The notes under the pieces are model-generated. The model saw nothing but the letters and a program-made list of their open reading frames with translations. It did not search any database and was not told the origin of the DNA. A DNA stretch of 64,000 bases from a bacterium. Its GTDB lineage: Bacteria; 4484-113; JAFGCY01. Location: assembly GCA_020849855.1 (NCBI GenBank), contig JADZFO010000034.1, forward strand, positions 62,001 to 126,000. The letters run 5' to 3'. This document shows, in pieces, positions 45,298 to 53,916 of the stretch. Both the position numbers and the translations under genes were made by a program. How positions within the stretch are numbered: the first letter of the stretch is position 1; each line of letters opens with the position of its first letter.

Positions 45298-46359
45298 ATG
45301 CCTGATCGAATCGTCCGTGAGCGGGGGCGCCGCATCGTCCGCACCAGAGTGCTGGGGAGCTCGAATCCCGTCGCGCGCTGGGGCCGGGAGAGCAAGGCCA
45401 CCTGCATGGACAGTTTCGGCGGCTTTTTCCTGGGCATCCTGCTCTTTTGCATCACCTTTGCCCTGCCCTACTGTGCGGCAACCCAGGAGAAGGACTCCAA
45501 AGATATAGCCAAACTGGAGGTCAGGGACGTCGCGGCCGGGGTGCCCTCCGATGGCAAGGCGCTGATCAGCGGCCCGCTGACCGCCACCAACACGCCGGTA
45601 CCCCCGCTGGACAGCCGCACCGGCGCCCAGAAGGCCGGCACCACGATCATCTACTACCAGTACACGATGGATCTCTGGCAGACCCATACCGAGACCCACA
45701 CCGAGACCCGCACTGTCACTGAGAACGGCCAGGATATCGAGATCACGGAGGAAGTCACCGAGGACGTTTCCGAGTGGGTGAACCAGAGGGACGAGCGGCG
45801 CTGGGCCCAGCTCAGCGTGGGCACGGTCATAGTCAATCCCGAGCGCTGCGACATCGACCTCCCGGAGATAGAGATCTACCGCCAGGAGCTGCCTAATCAG
45901 CGCCGCGAGGTGGTGACAGCCATCCTGCTGCCGGACCAGGTCCTGCTGGCTGCCGAGCTGCAGTCCGGGCAGGTCGCCCCTGAGCCGGACTTTTACCGGC
46001 TGACCACCAAGAGCAAGGACGAGCTGGTCGCCTCATTGAACAGTGCCGAGGAAAGCAGCCGCTGGATCAAGATCGTGCTCTCGGTGATCCTCTGGACTGT
46101 GGCCCTGAACCTGATCGTGGGGCCTGCCATGGTGATCTTCAACATCTTCCCGATCAAGGCTGTGGGCTGCGGACTGCGGGCGCTGGTCGGCCTGGTCAGC
46201 TTCCTGACGGCCCTGGCCCTGACTTTCACCATGTATGTGGCTATCCGCTACTGGTGGGCAGTCGTGCTGGCCCTGATCCTGCTCACCTGGCTGCTGGTGA
46301 CAGTTGTAAAGAAAGGCAAGGCTGAGCCGGACCTCAGCGTACCGGAAGATACCGCCTGA
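45298..46359 (+). CDS. TMEM43-like membrane protein
   Basis: 353 aa. Membrane helix about 42-60 (GGFFLGILLFCITFALPYC), a large beta-rich loop (about 65-235) with long Thr/Glu-rich strand TETHTETRTVTENG, then three or four C-terminal helices (about 255-345). The layout and the helix block WTVALNLIVGPAMVIFNIFPIKAVGCG...ALTFTMYVAIRYW resemble bacterial members of the TMEM43 family (one helix, big loop, three to four helices). Role unknown. ATG 45298 is preferred over TTG 45277 because GGGGGAG lies 6 nt before it. Confidence 0.6.
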   Translation: MPDRIVRERGRRIVRTRVLGSSNPVARWGRESKATCMDSFGGFFLGILLFCITFALPYCAATQEKDSKDIAKLEVRDVAAGVPSDGKALISGPLTATNTPVPPLDSRTGAQKAGTTIIYYQYTMDLWQTHTETHTETRTVTENGQDIEITEEVTEDVSEWVNQRDERRWAQLSVGTVIVNPERCDIDLPEIEIYRQELPNQRREVVTAILLPDQVLLAAELQSGQVAPEPDFYRLTTKSKDELVASLNSAEESSRWIKIVLSVILWTVALNLIVGPAMVIFNIFPIKAVGCGLRALVGLVSFLTALALTFTMYVAIRYWWAVVLALILLTWLLVTVVKKGKAEPDLSVPEDTA

Positions 46360-46386
46360 GCTTAGCGGCATTATCTGAAGCGGGGC

Positions 46387-46392
46387 TATAAT
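46387..46392 (+). promoter_or_regulatory. -10 box of hutI
   Basis: TATAAT ends 6 nt before the GTG at 46399, again a leaderless layout. Confidence 0.6.
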
Positions 46393-46398
46393 CCCGCC

Positions 46399-47667
46399 GT
46401 GATTGATCTCCTGATAGGCCCCTGCGCGCAGCTTCTCACGCTGGCCGGCGGAAGCGCCAGAGCGCGCCGCGGGCCCGAAATGGCGCAGCTTGGCCTGCTG
46501 GAGCGCGCCGCTCTGGGCATTGACCTGGCCACAGGCACCATCGAGTTCGCCGGTCCCTGGGAAGCTGTTCCCAGGGACGCAATGGCGCCCGGCTGCCCGG
46601 TGATCGACGCCTCGGGCTGCGTCGTCCTGCCGGGCTTTGTGGACAGCCACACACACCTGGTTTACGGCGGCTGCCGCGCAGACGAGTTCCACCGCCGCTG
46701 CCGCGGCGAGAGCTACCAGCAGATCGCAGAAGCCGGCGGCGGCATCCTGTCCTCGGTCAAGGCTACCCGCGCCGCCAGCGGCGAAGAGCTGGAGGCGGCT
46801 GCCCGCCAGCGCCTGCACTGCTTCTACAGCGCCGGTACCACAACAGTTGAAATCAAGAGCGGCTATGGCCTGGAGCAGGGGACAGAGATCCGCATGCTGG
46901 AGGCAATCAGCCGACTGCGTGAGACTGAGCCTGCCATCATCTGCGCAACCTACATGGGCGCGCATGCCTTTCCCCCCGGGGCTGATCGCACCGCCTACAC
47001 TGAGGAAGTCGCAGCGGCCCTCAGCCGGATTGACGAGGACGGCCTGGCTGACTTCTATGACATCTTTGTTGACCCACTGGCCTTCGGCCAGGCTGAAGCA
47101 GAGAAGATCATTGCCGCGGGCCGCCGCACCGGCATGGGCCTTAAGCTGCATGGCGACGAGTTCGGCGATGACGGCACAGCCGCCTGGGGCGCTGCCCTGG
47201 GGGCGGTAAGCATCGACCACCTGGGCGGAATCTCAGATGCCGGCATAGAGGCCCTCGCGCACAGCAACAGCATCGCCACGCTGCTCCCCGGCACCATGTT
47301 CTTCACGCGGCACGGCAGCTATGCGCCGGCCCGCCGCATGATCGACGCCGGCTGCGCCGTCGCGCTGGCCACCGACCACAACCCGGGCAGCAGCATGCTC
47401 TATTCCCTGCCCTTTGTCATGACCCTGGCAGCGCTCAACATGGGCATGAGCCCGGAAGAGTGCATAACGGCCGCAACCATCAACGGCGCCCACGCGCTGC
47501 AGCTGGGCTCCATTACAGGCAGCCTTGAGCCCGGCAAGCGGGCTGATGTGGTTATAGCCGCCGTTCCGGACTACCGCGAGCTGGCCTATCACGTCGGCCG
47601 CGACCTGATCCGCGATGTCTTCATCCGCGGCCGGGCGGTCAAGCGCAAGGGCCTGCCCGCGGTCTGA
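46399..47667 (+). CDS. hutI: Imidazolonepropionase
   Basis: 422 aa. Third step of histidine degradation (imidazolonepropionate to formiminoglutamate). Metal motif GFVDSHTHLVYGGCRADEFHRRCRGESYQQIAEAGGGI (79-118; H84 and H86), TTTVEIKSGYGL, FPPG, KLHGDEFGDDGTAAWGAALGAVSIDHLGGIS, and GTMFFTRHGSYAPARRMIDAGCAVALATDHNPGS. These are hallmark HutI stretches in the amidohydrolase superfamily. GTG 46399 is supported by TATAAT. hutH follows after 75 nt; hutU and hutG are not in the window. Confidence 0.95.
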   Translation: MIDLLIGPCAQLLTLAGGSARARRGPEMAQLGLLERAALGIDLATGTIEFAGPWEAVPRDAMAPGCPVIDASGCVVLPGFVDSHTHLVYGGCRADEFHRRCRGESYQQIAEAGGGILSSVKATRAASGEELEAAARQRLHCFYSAGTTTVEIKSGYGLEQGTEIRMLEAISRLRETEPAIICATYMGAHAFPPGADRTAYTEEVAAALSRIDEDGLADFYDIFVDPLAFGQAEAEKIIAAGRRTGMGLKLHGDEFGDDGTAAWGAALGAVSIDHLGGISDAGIEALAHSNSIATLLPGTMFFTRHGSYAPARRMIDAGCAVALATDHNPGSSMLYSLPFVMTLAALNMGMSPEECITAATINGAHALQLGSITGSLEPGKRADVVIAAVPDYRELAYHVGRDLIRDVFIRGRAVKRKGLPAV

Positions 47668-47742
47668 GTTGGAAACAGCACACTCTGCGCTGAGCGGCGG
47701 CGCCAGCATCCGCTAACATAGCGCCCCGAGGAAGGTAGCCCT

Positions 47743-49305
47743 ATGCCACTGCAGATTGACGGCCAGAGCCTGGACATCCACCATATTGAGAAGGTGGCCC
47801 GGCACGGCGAAACCCTGACACTCAGCCCCGGAGCGCGTGAAGCCGTGCTGGCCAGCGAAGCCACTGTGCGCCGTCTGGTCGATTCCGGCGCCGCGATTTA
47901 TGGCGTCACGACCGGCATCGGCGAGTTCGCCCGCATCCGTGTCAGCCCGGAGCAGGGCGAAGAGCTGCAGCGCCGCATCATCTTCAGCCACGCGGCCGGC
48001 ACCGGGGACCCGCAGCCTGTGCCGGTGGTCCGCGCGGCCATGACAGCCCGCGCCAACACCCTCAGCAAGGGCTACAGCGGCGTGCGCCTGAGCACAATCG
48101 AAACCTACCTGCAGATGCTCAACCGCGGCGTCATCCCGGTCGTGTACGAGAAGGGCAGCCTTGGCGTATCCGGCGACCTGTCCCCGCTCAGCCAGCTGGC
48201 GCTGGTTGTTATCGGCGCGGGCGAAGCCTGGTTCGAAGGAGAGCGCATGCCCGGCGCCCAGGCCATGGCCCGGGCTGGCATAGAGCCCGTGCGCCTGACC
48301 TACAAGGAAGGCCTCGGCCTGATCAACGGCACGCAGATGATGGCCGGTGAGGCCGCCCTGCTGCTTTGCGATACCGAGCGCCTCTACCAGCATGCCCTGC
48401 TGAGCTATGCGATGAGCCTGGAAGCCCTGAAGGCCGTGGGCCAGCCCTTTGACCCGCGCGTGCACCAGCTCAAGCCCCAGGAGGGCCAGGCATACACCGC
48501 CGAGCAGCTGCGCCGGCTCTGGGAAGGCTCTGAGATCCTCGCCGACCCGACCGGGCGCGTGCAGGACGGCTACTCTGTCCGCTGCACCCCGCAGATCATG
48601 GCCCCCTCCTGGCGGGCCCTGCGCAACGCCATTGAGGTGGTGGAAACCGAGATCAACAGTGCCGCCGACAACCCGCTCTTCTTCAGCGATTCGACCGAAT
48701 GCCTCGCCGCGGCGAACTTCCACGGCCAGGCCATCGCCATGGCCATGGACTTCATGGCCATCGCCACCACCGAGATCGGCAGCCTCGCCGAGCGGCATAC
48801 CAACCGCCTGCTCAATCCGGTGCTCTCGGGCCTGCCGGACTTCCTCATCGACGGCAAGGGCCTGAACAGCGGTCTGATGGTGGCGCAGTACACTCAGGCC
48901 GCCCTGCTGGCCGAGAACCGCGTATTCAGCCACCCGGCGGTGGTGGACAACGTGTCCGTCTCGGCCGACCAGGAGGACCACGTCTGCATGGGTTCCGTCT
49001 GCGTGCGCAAGTACAAGGAAGTCCTGCGCAACACAGAGGCCATCCTGGCGATCCAGTTCCTTTGCGCCGCCCAGGCCCTGGATTTCCGCCTGCGCGGCGT
49101 CGGCATGGGCAGCGCTCCGGCGGGAGGTGACCCGGCGGCCGGCTCCTCTTCCCCGGCCTGGAAGCTGGGGCGTGGCACTGGCGCGGCCTATGAGCTCATC
49201 CGCAATACCGTCAGCTTCATGGAAGAGGACCGCCCGCTGGTCAACGACATCGAAAAGATCGCTGACATGGTGCGCAGCGGGACTCTCCTGGCGGCCCTGG
49301 CCTAG
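47743..49305 (+). CDS. hutH: Histidine ammonia-lyase with VSG in place of ASG
   Basis: 520 aa. Deaminates histidine to urocanate using a self-made MIO electrophile. YGVTTGIGEFA (Tyr53), GSLGVSGDLSPLSQLALV with the MIO triad at 142-144 as Val-Ser-Gly, where the classic sequence is Ala-Ser-Gly; NGTQMM; QDGYSVRCTPQIMA; and the C-terminal SADQEDHVCMG. The numbering of Tyr53 and Ser143 matches the Pseudomonas enzyme. The Val variant may belong to a subgroup; substrate could also be another aromatic amino acid, but co-location with hutI favours histidine. The ATG is preceded by GAGGAAGG. Confidence 0.9.
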   Translation: MPLQIDGQSLDIHHIEKVARHGETLTLSPGAREAVLASEATVRRLVDSGAAIYGVTTGIGEFARIRVSPEQGEELQRRIIFSHAAGTGDPQPVPVVRAAMTARANTLSKGYSGVRLSTIETYLQMLNRGVIPVVYEKGSLGVSGDLSPLSQLALVVIGAGEAWFEGERMPGAQAMARAGIEPVRLTYKEGLGLINGTQMMAGEAALLLCDTERLYQHALLSYAMSLEALKAVGQPFDPRVHQLKPQEGQAYTAEQLRRLWEGSEILADPTGRVQDGYSVRCTPQIMAPSWRALRNAIEVVETEINSAADNPLFFSDSTECLAAANFHGQAIAMAMDFMAIATTEIGSLAERHTNRLLNPVLSGLPDFLIDGKGLNSGLMVAQYTQAALLAENRVFSHPAVVDNVSVSADQEDHVCMGSVCVRKYKEVLRNTEAILAIQFLCAAQALDFRLRGVGMGSAPAGGDPAAGSSSPAWKLGRGTGAAYELIRNTVSFMEEDRPLVNDIEKIADMVRSGTLLAALA

Positions 49306-49329
49306 CCGTCTCCAGTGACGCAGGTTTCT

Positions 49330-49458
49330 CTAGTGACGCAGGGCAAGGAGCGCCAGTAGCAGGAGGCCAAAGAAGCTCATGATTCCCAGCAGGCCAAGGC
49401 CCGCCCGTCTGCGCATCCTCATCCGTCGCATCCTGCGAAAAGCAAACATCTGATCCAT
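49330..49458 (-). CDS. Possible small membrane protein, 42 aa
   Basis: An uninterrupted minus-strand frame gives MDQMFAFRRMRRMRMRRRAG, then one hydrophobic helix (LGLLGIMSFFGLLLLALLAL). Many Arg in front and a single helix suit a small membrane-anchored protein. GAGG touches the first ATG and lies 9 nt from a second ATG at 49449, which may be the start. It lies in the 289-bp hutH to tRNA-Gly gap, whose remainder shows only an 11-bp direct repeat, AGTGACGCAGG at 49314 and 49332. Confidence 0.35.
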   Translation of the reverse strand: MDQMFAFRRMRRMRMRRRAGLGLLGIMSFFGLLLLALLALRH

Positions 49459-49554
49459 CCTCAGCGCTGGTTGCGCTGCAGCGGCTTGGATCACACAGGC
49501 CGGGCCGGAGTTTCAGCCAGCGGGGACACAGCAGTCGCAGGGCGAAACTTTGCC

Positions 49555-49583
49555 TTGACAAGCGCGCGGTCCTTCGGTATAAA
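49555..49583 (+). promoter_or_regulatory. Promoter of tRNA-Gly (GCC)
   Basis: TTGACA (49555-49560), exactly 17 bp, TATAAA (49578-49583), 11 nt before the tRNA. Near-perfect consensus. Confidence 0.85.
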
Positions 49584-49594
49584 TACCGTCCCAC

Positions 49595-49669
49595 GCAGGA
49601 GTAGTTCAGTGGTAGAACACTTCCTTGCCAAGGAAGGGGTCGCGAGTTCGAACCTCGTCTCCTGCTCCA
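49595..49669 (+). tRNA. tRNA-Gly (anticodon GCC)
   Basis: Acceptor GCAGGAG/CTCCTGC, anticodon stem CTTCC/GGAAG with loop TTGCCAA, T-arm GAGTTCGAACCTC, and encoded CCA (49667-49669). Confidence 0.95.
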
Positions 49670-49709
49670 TTTTCTTTCCCAGCCCGGCCGCCCTGCGGTT
49701 CTGGCGCGC

Positions 49710-49913
49710 CTAGATTCCTGATCCTCTGCGCTTCAGCCAGAGTATGTAGTCCACATACTGCATGGAAACCAGCGGGTGGGTGTCAAATACTTCCCAGCCC
49801 TCAGCGCCAAGCGCATTCAGCTCCGTCATCAGCGCCGCTGTCTCCTGCACGAACTTCTCATCAGTCAACAGCCACTGCCGCAGCCTGAAAGTCCTGTATT
49901 CCCAGCTCTGCAT
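49710..49913 (-). CDS. DUF4177-like small protein
   Basis: 67 aa. MQSWEYRTFRL at the start, LNALGAEGWEVFDTHPLV in the middle, and YILWLKRR at the end match the short DUF4177 fold (WEYKvv, LNxLGAEGWElv, YilkR). Function unknown. GGGAG lies 6 nt before the ATG at 49913. Confidence 0.75.
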   Translation of the reverse strand: MQSWEYRTFRLRQWLLTDEKFVQETAALMTELNALGAEGWEVFDTHPLVSMQYVDYILWLKRRGSGI

Positions 49914-50042
49914 CCATTACTCCCGATTGTGTTTGACAGGACAGCGGCAAAGGCAGCGCCCGGCTGCCGCAGCAAGAATAACACCCTTGGGGGCGGAGTT
50001 TTTGCAGCTGCCCGGCCGGTCAATCCAGGCGGGCTTCAGTGC

Positions 50043-50048
50043 TACAAT
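50043..50048 (+). promoter_or_regulatory. -10 box of uppP
   Basis: TACAAT ends 7 nt before the GTG at 50056. Confidence 0.5.
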
Positions 50049-50055
50049 CCCGCGC

Positions 50056-50859
50056 GTGGAAATCCTCGAGTACGCCCTGCTGGGCCTCTTGCAGGGCCTG
50101 ACCGAGTTCCTGCCCGTCAGTTCAAAGAGCCATCTTCTGCTCGCCCAGCACTGGCTGGGCCTCAACCCCCGCGGCGTCGTCACTGAAATCTCCCTGCACG
50201 TCGCCACCCTGCTGTCCGTGCTGCTGGTCTACCGCGGCGAGCTGCTGCGCATCTTTCGCGAGCGCGACTGGGCCTATATCGGCCGCCTCGCTTTGGCTAC
50301 ATGTGTCACCGTCGCGCTGATCCTGCCCCTCAAGGACCGCATCGAAGCCCTCGCCGACAGCCCGGCGGTGATCCCCTGGACCGGCGGCCTGCTACTGGTG
50401 ACGGCCCTCTGGCTGATCCTGGCCGACCTGCGGATCCGCCGCAGCAAGGCTGCGGCGACTCCTCGCCGACCGCTGAGCTGGCTGGGGGCCGCCCTGGTCG
50501 GCCTGGCCCAGGGCATCGCCATCCTGCCCGGCATCAGCCGCTCCGGCTCCACCATCGGCGCCGGCCTGCAGCTTGGCGAGGACCGGGAGAATGCGGCGCG
50601 CTTCAGCTTCCTGCTCTCTGTGCCGGTCATCCTAGGCGCGGCTGTTCTGAGCCTTGGCGACTTCAAGGACGCCCTAGCAGCCGGCGCTAACGGCGGCGGA
50701 GACCTGAACCTGGCCGGGCTGGCAGTCGCATTCGTGGTAGCGCTGCTCAGCGGTGTTGGCGCGATCTACCTTGTGCTCTGGATGCTGCGCCGGGCCAGCC
50801 TGCTGTGGTTCGCCGGCTATTGCGTGCTGCTGGGCTGCGTCACCCTGATCCTGCGCTGA
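50056..50859 (+). CDS. uppP: Undecaprenyl-diphosphatase (BacA/UppP)
   Basis: 267 aa, about eight membrane helices. Motif 1 GLLQGLTEFLPVSSKSHLLLA (9-29) and motif 2 LPGISRSGSTIGAGL (about 157-171) carry the catalytic Glu, Ser and Arg residues of BacA. It dephosphorylates undecaprenyl diphosphate, regenerating the carrier used by MraY and by the polysaccharide pathway in this window. GTG 50056 is chosen because the protein begins MEILEYALLGLLQG there and TACAAT ends 7 nt upstream; the open frame continues upstream to 49762 without coding character. Confidence 0.95.
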   Translation: MEILEYALLGLLQGLTEFLPVSSKSHLLLAQHWLGLNPRGVVTEISLHVATLLSVLLVYRGELLRIFRERDWAYIGRLALATCVTVALILPLKDRIEALADSPAVIPWTGGLLLVTALWLILADLRIRRSKAAATPRRPLSWLGAALVGLAQGIAILPGISRSGSTIGAGLQLGEDRENAARFSFLLSVPVILGAAVLSLGDFKDALAAGANGGGDLNLAGLAVAFVVALLSGVGAIYLVLWMLRRASLLWFAGYCVLLGCVTLILR

Positions 50860-50870
50860 GCGGCCAGCCC

Positions 50871-50876
50871 TACAAT
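50871..50876 (+). promoter_or_regulatory. -10 box of the VOC gene
   Basis: TACAAT ends 6 nt before the ATG at 50883; it lies 12 nt after the uppP stop. Confidence 0.4.
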
Positions 50877-50882
50877 TGAGGC

Positions 50883-51275
50883 ATGTCTCCGGCCCTGAAA
50901 CAGCCCCTCGGCAGCCTGCATGTGCACCGCGTTGTGCTGGAGATGAAGCGCTCCATCGACTGGTACGTCACCACGCTTGGGCTGTTCTATGACCACGGCG
51001 TGCGCGACACCGCCTGGCTTAGCGCACCAGGCCTCATCCTGACCCTCAGCCCCGGCAGCCCTGAACCCGACCCGCAGGCCTACTTCGGCTTTGCCCTCGC
51101 TACGCCGGAAGAGCTGGACAGCACCTATCAGCGCCTGCACAGCCGTTTCGAGCGTCTCAGCGGCCCGGCGGATATCGCCGGCGGCCGGCCCTTCTTCTTC
51201 ACTTACGACCCCGACGACTACCCCATCATCTTCAGCTACCAGAAGATGGACTACCCGGAGAAATGGAAGGTTTAG
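50883..51275 (+). CDS. VOC (glyoxalase/bleomycin-resistance fold) protein
   Basis: 130 aa. A single VOC module: LHVHRVVLEMKRSIDWYVTTLGLFYDHGVRD (with the His-x-V strand and WYxxxLG helix typical of glyoxalase-like repeats), a central strand pair, and GRPFFFTYDPDDYPIIFSY, the usual F.DPdG.x.e-like end in which the metal-binding Glu is replaced. Function unknown; metal binding may be lost. The 3' end overlaps the next gene by 13 nt. Confidence 0.75.
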   Translation: MSPALKQPLGSLHVHRVVLEMKRSIDWYVTTLGLFYDHGVRDTAWLSAPGLILTLSPGSPEPDPQAYFGFALATPEELDSTYQRLHSRFERLSGPADIAGGRPFFFTYDPDDYPIIFSYQKMDYPEKWKV

Positions 51276-51703
51276 GCAGCTTTGACCGTGAGAACCGGCG
51301 AATAGCCTTCGTCTGGGGCATGCTGGGCGTTTTGGTACTGCTGGGCTTCTTCGCCAACAGCGCAGAAAGCCGCTGGCGCTATAGCCAGGGGCAGCGGGTC
51401 AGGATGCTTGTGCTGAGCCTGGAGCAGCACCGCAGGATGCAGGATGAGTACAAGCTTGTTGAGGCCAGCGCGCCGCTGGACAGCCCGGCCAGCCATGTAA
51501 TGCCAGGCGACTCACTCTTCTACAATCACCAGCCTGGGGATGTGATCGAGGTCCTGATGCTCCCCGGCACAATCAAGGTGCAATCAGCAGACGGGCTGGA
51601 ATACTGGAGCGGCCGCACAGAGGTCAACTGGCTGATGGCCCTGCTGCTGGCGGCCCTGGTGACCAGCATCTGGATCTGGCTGAGACAGCCAGCCAGGGCT
51701 TAG
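51263..51703 (+). CDS. Small membrane protein with an extracytoplasmic beta domain
   Basis: 146 aa. A helix at about 14-31, a soluble domain (about 38-118), and a second helix (about 122-139). The layout resembles DUF3592-type proteins, but no signature is certain. Overlaps the VOC gene; GGAG is only 2 nt from the ATG, so translational coupling is likely. Function unknown. Confidence 0.65.
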   Translation: MEGLGSFDRENRRIAFVWGMLGVLVLLGFFANSAESRWRYSQGQRVRMLVLSLEQHRRMQDEYKLVEASAPLDSPASHVMPGDSLFYNHQPGDVIEVLMLPGTIKVQSADGLEYWSGRTEVNWLMALLLAALVTSIWIWLRQPARA

Positions 51704-51747
51704 CGGATGCGCGAAGCGAGCCTGCCCGGGGCTCACTTTCAGCGCGC

Positions 51748-51753
51748 TACAAT
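51748..51753 (+). promoter_or_regulatory. -10 box of the repeat-protein gene
   Basis: TACAAT ends 6 nt before the ATG at 51760. Confidence 0.5.
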
Positions 51754-51759
51754 CGAACC

Positions 51760-53916
51760 ATGCGCAGCATCCCACTGCTGGCCGCGCTCGGCGCCGGCCT
51801 CGTCATCGCCAGTTCCTCCGCCACTGCCTATAGCCCTGCCGGGCTTGGCCCCCAGGGCGAGCTATTTGAGCGGGCCCTGGCACAGGCCGGCCTGACACCG
51901 GCGGATGCACGCTTTGACCTGCACGACCGCGCCTACTTCGGCGGCGATAAGTACCGCCTGCCCTTCTTCGACGGCCTCACCGAAGACCCCTGGAAGCTCA
52001 GCCCGCATGTGCGCAAACTCAGCGCTATGCTGGTTGAGAAGGCCGGCGATCCGGCCACGGTGCTGATCAGCGCCCAGAGCCGGATCAGCGCTGGCGTGCG
52101 CCTTGGCCTCACCGGAGACGTGCTGGAGAAGTACAGCCAGCGTGTGACAGAGCTCGGCGCCGATAACCTGGCCGTGGCCCTCTCGGAGTACGAAGGCGTG
52201 CCTGTGGAGGCCTACCGCAACCTGCAGGGATACGACAGCCTGCCGCCCGCCATCCGAGACAACGCCGCCCTGCTGCTCTTCGTACTGCCGGATGTGCAGG
52301 AGTACCGCACCCGCGGGCTGACGCAGCCGATGCTGGATCTGGGGCTCAACCCGCTGGAGGTGCAGACCAAAGTGCTTGAGGCTGCCCGGGCTGAGGAAGA
52401 GGATGACGACCTGGGCAACCAGCTTGATACCACCCTGCTTATCGAGAAGCTGCTTGACCACACGGACCAGCATCTGCTGAACACCGGCGCTACCCTGCTG
52501 GCCATTGCCGCCCAGCGTGTGCGGGACAACCTGGCAGCCGAGCAGGCCACGCTTCAGACCGCGCAGTGGGGCTACAGCGCCGATACCACCTTCGGCCGCA
52601 TTGAGCTCAGCTCCAACAGCACGGAGGCCAGTGTGGATGTCCCCCTGGTACTGGCCATCCATGGCTATGGCGACGACAACTTCCTGATGACGCCGGCCGC
52701 CAAGCGCGGCCTTGGCGAGGCTTACAACAACGCTGCCAGCGTGATCATCGACCTTGGCGGTAACGACAACTATGCCTCCACGGACGATGCCATCCACGGC
52801 TTCGGCGCCGGGGTCTTCGGCTATGGCTATGTCTATGACCTTGGCGGCGACGACAGCTATAAGTCCGGCTTCATTGGCCAGGGCAGCGGCATCTTTGGAA
52901 CCGGACTGCTATACGACGCCTCCGGCAACGACAGCTACACCTCGGTTGCCTCCAGCCAGGGCTCAGGCCAGTACGGCAGCGGACTGCTGATCGACCTCGC
53001 CGGCAACGACACCTATAACTGCTTCCAGACCAGCCAGGGCTATGGCTACACGCGGGGCATCGGGCTGCTGCTCGACGCCAGCGGGGATGACCGCTACATC
53101 GCAAATGACAGCGACATCCGCTTCCCCGGCCCGCAGACTGCCGAGCACAACACCTCGATGAGCCAGGGCGTGGGCAACGGCCGGCGCGGCGATTACCTTG
53201 ACGGCCACTCCTGGGCCGGCGGCGTCGGCATGCTGATCGACGGCGCCGGCAGCGACAGCTACTCCTGCGGCGTTTTCGGCCAGGCCTGCAGCTACTGGTA
53301 CGGCACCGGCATCCTCTGCGACAAGGGGCCCGGCAGCGACAGCTTCAGCGGCATCTGGTATGTCCAGGGCTCCGGGGCGCACTTCGGCCTGGCCTGCCTG
53401 CAGAACGAAGAGGGTGACGACCGCTATCTGGCCACTATGAACATGGCCCAGGGCGCGGGCCACGACTTCTCGCTGAGCTGGTTCGAGGACGCCAGCGGAA
53501 ACGACAGCTACAGCGCGCCAAACCTCAGCCTTGGCGGCGCCAACGCCAACGGCCTGGGCTTCTTCTGGGACGCCGCCGGTAATGACACCTACCGCAGCAA
53601 GGGCGTCACCCTCGGCTGTGGCGGCGGGGTCGCCGCGCCCAGCCTGCGGCAGTTCATGCTTAACCTGGGCGTCTTTGTCGATGGAGGCGGCAGCGACATC
53701 TACGAGGAAGAGCTGCCCCCGCCGGCCGCGGATGCAACCGGTTCAGCCCAGAACCAGAGCGGGACTGCCATCACTCCGCCTGGGGCAGGCCCCACTTACC
53801 GCCCCTGGGACTTCGCCGGCAACGGCCGGGCCTGGTCCAGGCCTGGCACCAGCATAGATACGGACGGAAAGCCAGTCTGCAGCCTGGAGTGGGGTGTTGG
53901 TATCGACGCCCCGTGA
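51760..53916 (+). CDS. Exported protein with 11 tandem G-N-D-x-Y repeats
   Basis: 718 aa. Signal peptide 1-23 (ends SATA). Residues 25-315 are mostly helical with acidic stretches (EARAEEEDDDLGNQ) and no known family. From about 325 to 650 there are 11 repeats, mostly 25-30 residues, of the form (h)LhDxxGNDxYxxxxxxQGxGxxxG (examples LLYDASGNDSYTS, LLIDLAGNDTYNC, FFWDAAGNDTYRS). The Gly/Asn/Asp loops recall calcium-binding beta-roll repeats (RTX) but the period and the Tyr/Gln-Gly positions differ. One repeat has a 27-residue insertion. A beta-solenoid surface protein is inferred; ligand and role are unknown. Start ATG 51760 has a leaderless -10 box. Confidence 0.75.
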   Translation: MRSIPLLAALGAGLVIASSSATAYSPAGLGPQGELFERALAQAGLTPADARFDLHDRAYFGGDKYRLPFFDGLTEDPWKLSPHVRKLSAMLVEKAGDPATVLISAQSRISAGVRLGLTGDVLEKYSQRVTELGADNLAVALSEYEGVPVEAYRNLQGYDSLPPAIRDNAALLLFVLPDVQEYRTRGLTQPMLDLGLNPLEVQTKVLEAARAEEEDDDLGNQLDTTLLIEKLLDHTDQHLLNTGATLLAIAAQRVRDNLAAEQATLQTAQWGYSADTTFGRIELSSNSTEASVDVPLVLAIHGYGDDNFLMTPAAKRGLGEAYNNAASVIIDLGGNDNYASTDDAIHGFGAGVFGYGYVYDLGGDDSYKSGFIGQGSGIFGTGLLYDASGNDSYTSVASSQGSGQYGSGLLIDLAGNDTYNCFQTSQGYGYTRGIGLLLDASGDDRYIANDSDIRFPGPQTAEHNTSMSQGVGNGRRGDYLDGHSWAGGVGMLIDGAGSDSYSCGVFGQACSYWYGTGILCDKGPGSDSFSGIWYVQGSGAHFGLACLQNEEGDDRYLATMNMAQGAGHDFSLSWFEDASGNDSYSAPNLSLGGANANGLGFFWDAAGNDTYRSKGVTLGCGGGVAAPSLRQFMLNLGVFVDGGGSDIYEEELPPPAADATGSAQNQSGTAITPPGAGPTYRPWDFAGNGRAWSRPGTSIDTDGKPVCSLEWGVGIDAP

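Noticed and set aside
46033..48981. Minus-strand frames opposite hutI and hutH
   Set aside because: Antisense shadows; hutI and hutH carry full family motifs on the plus strand.
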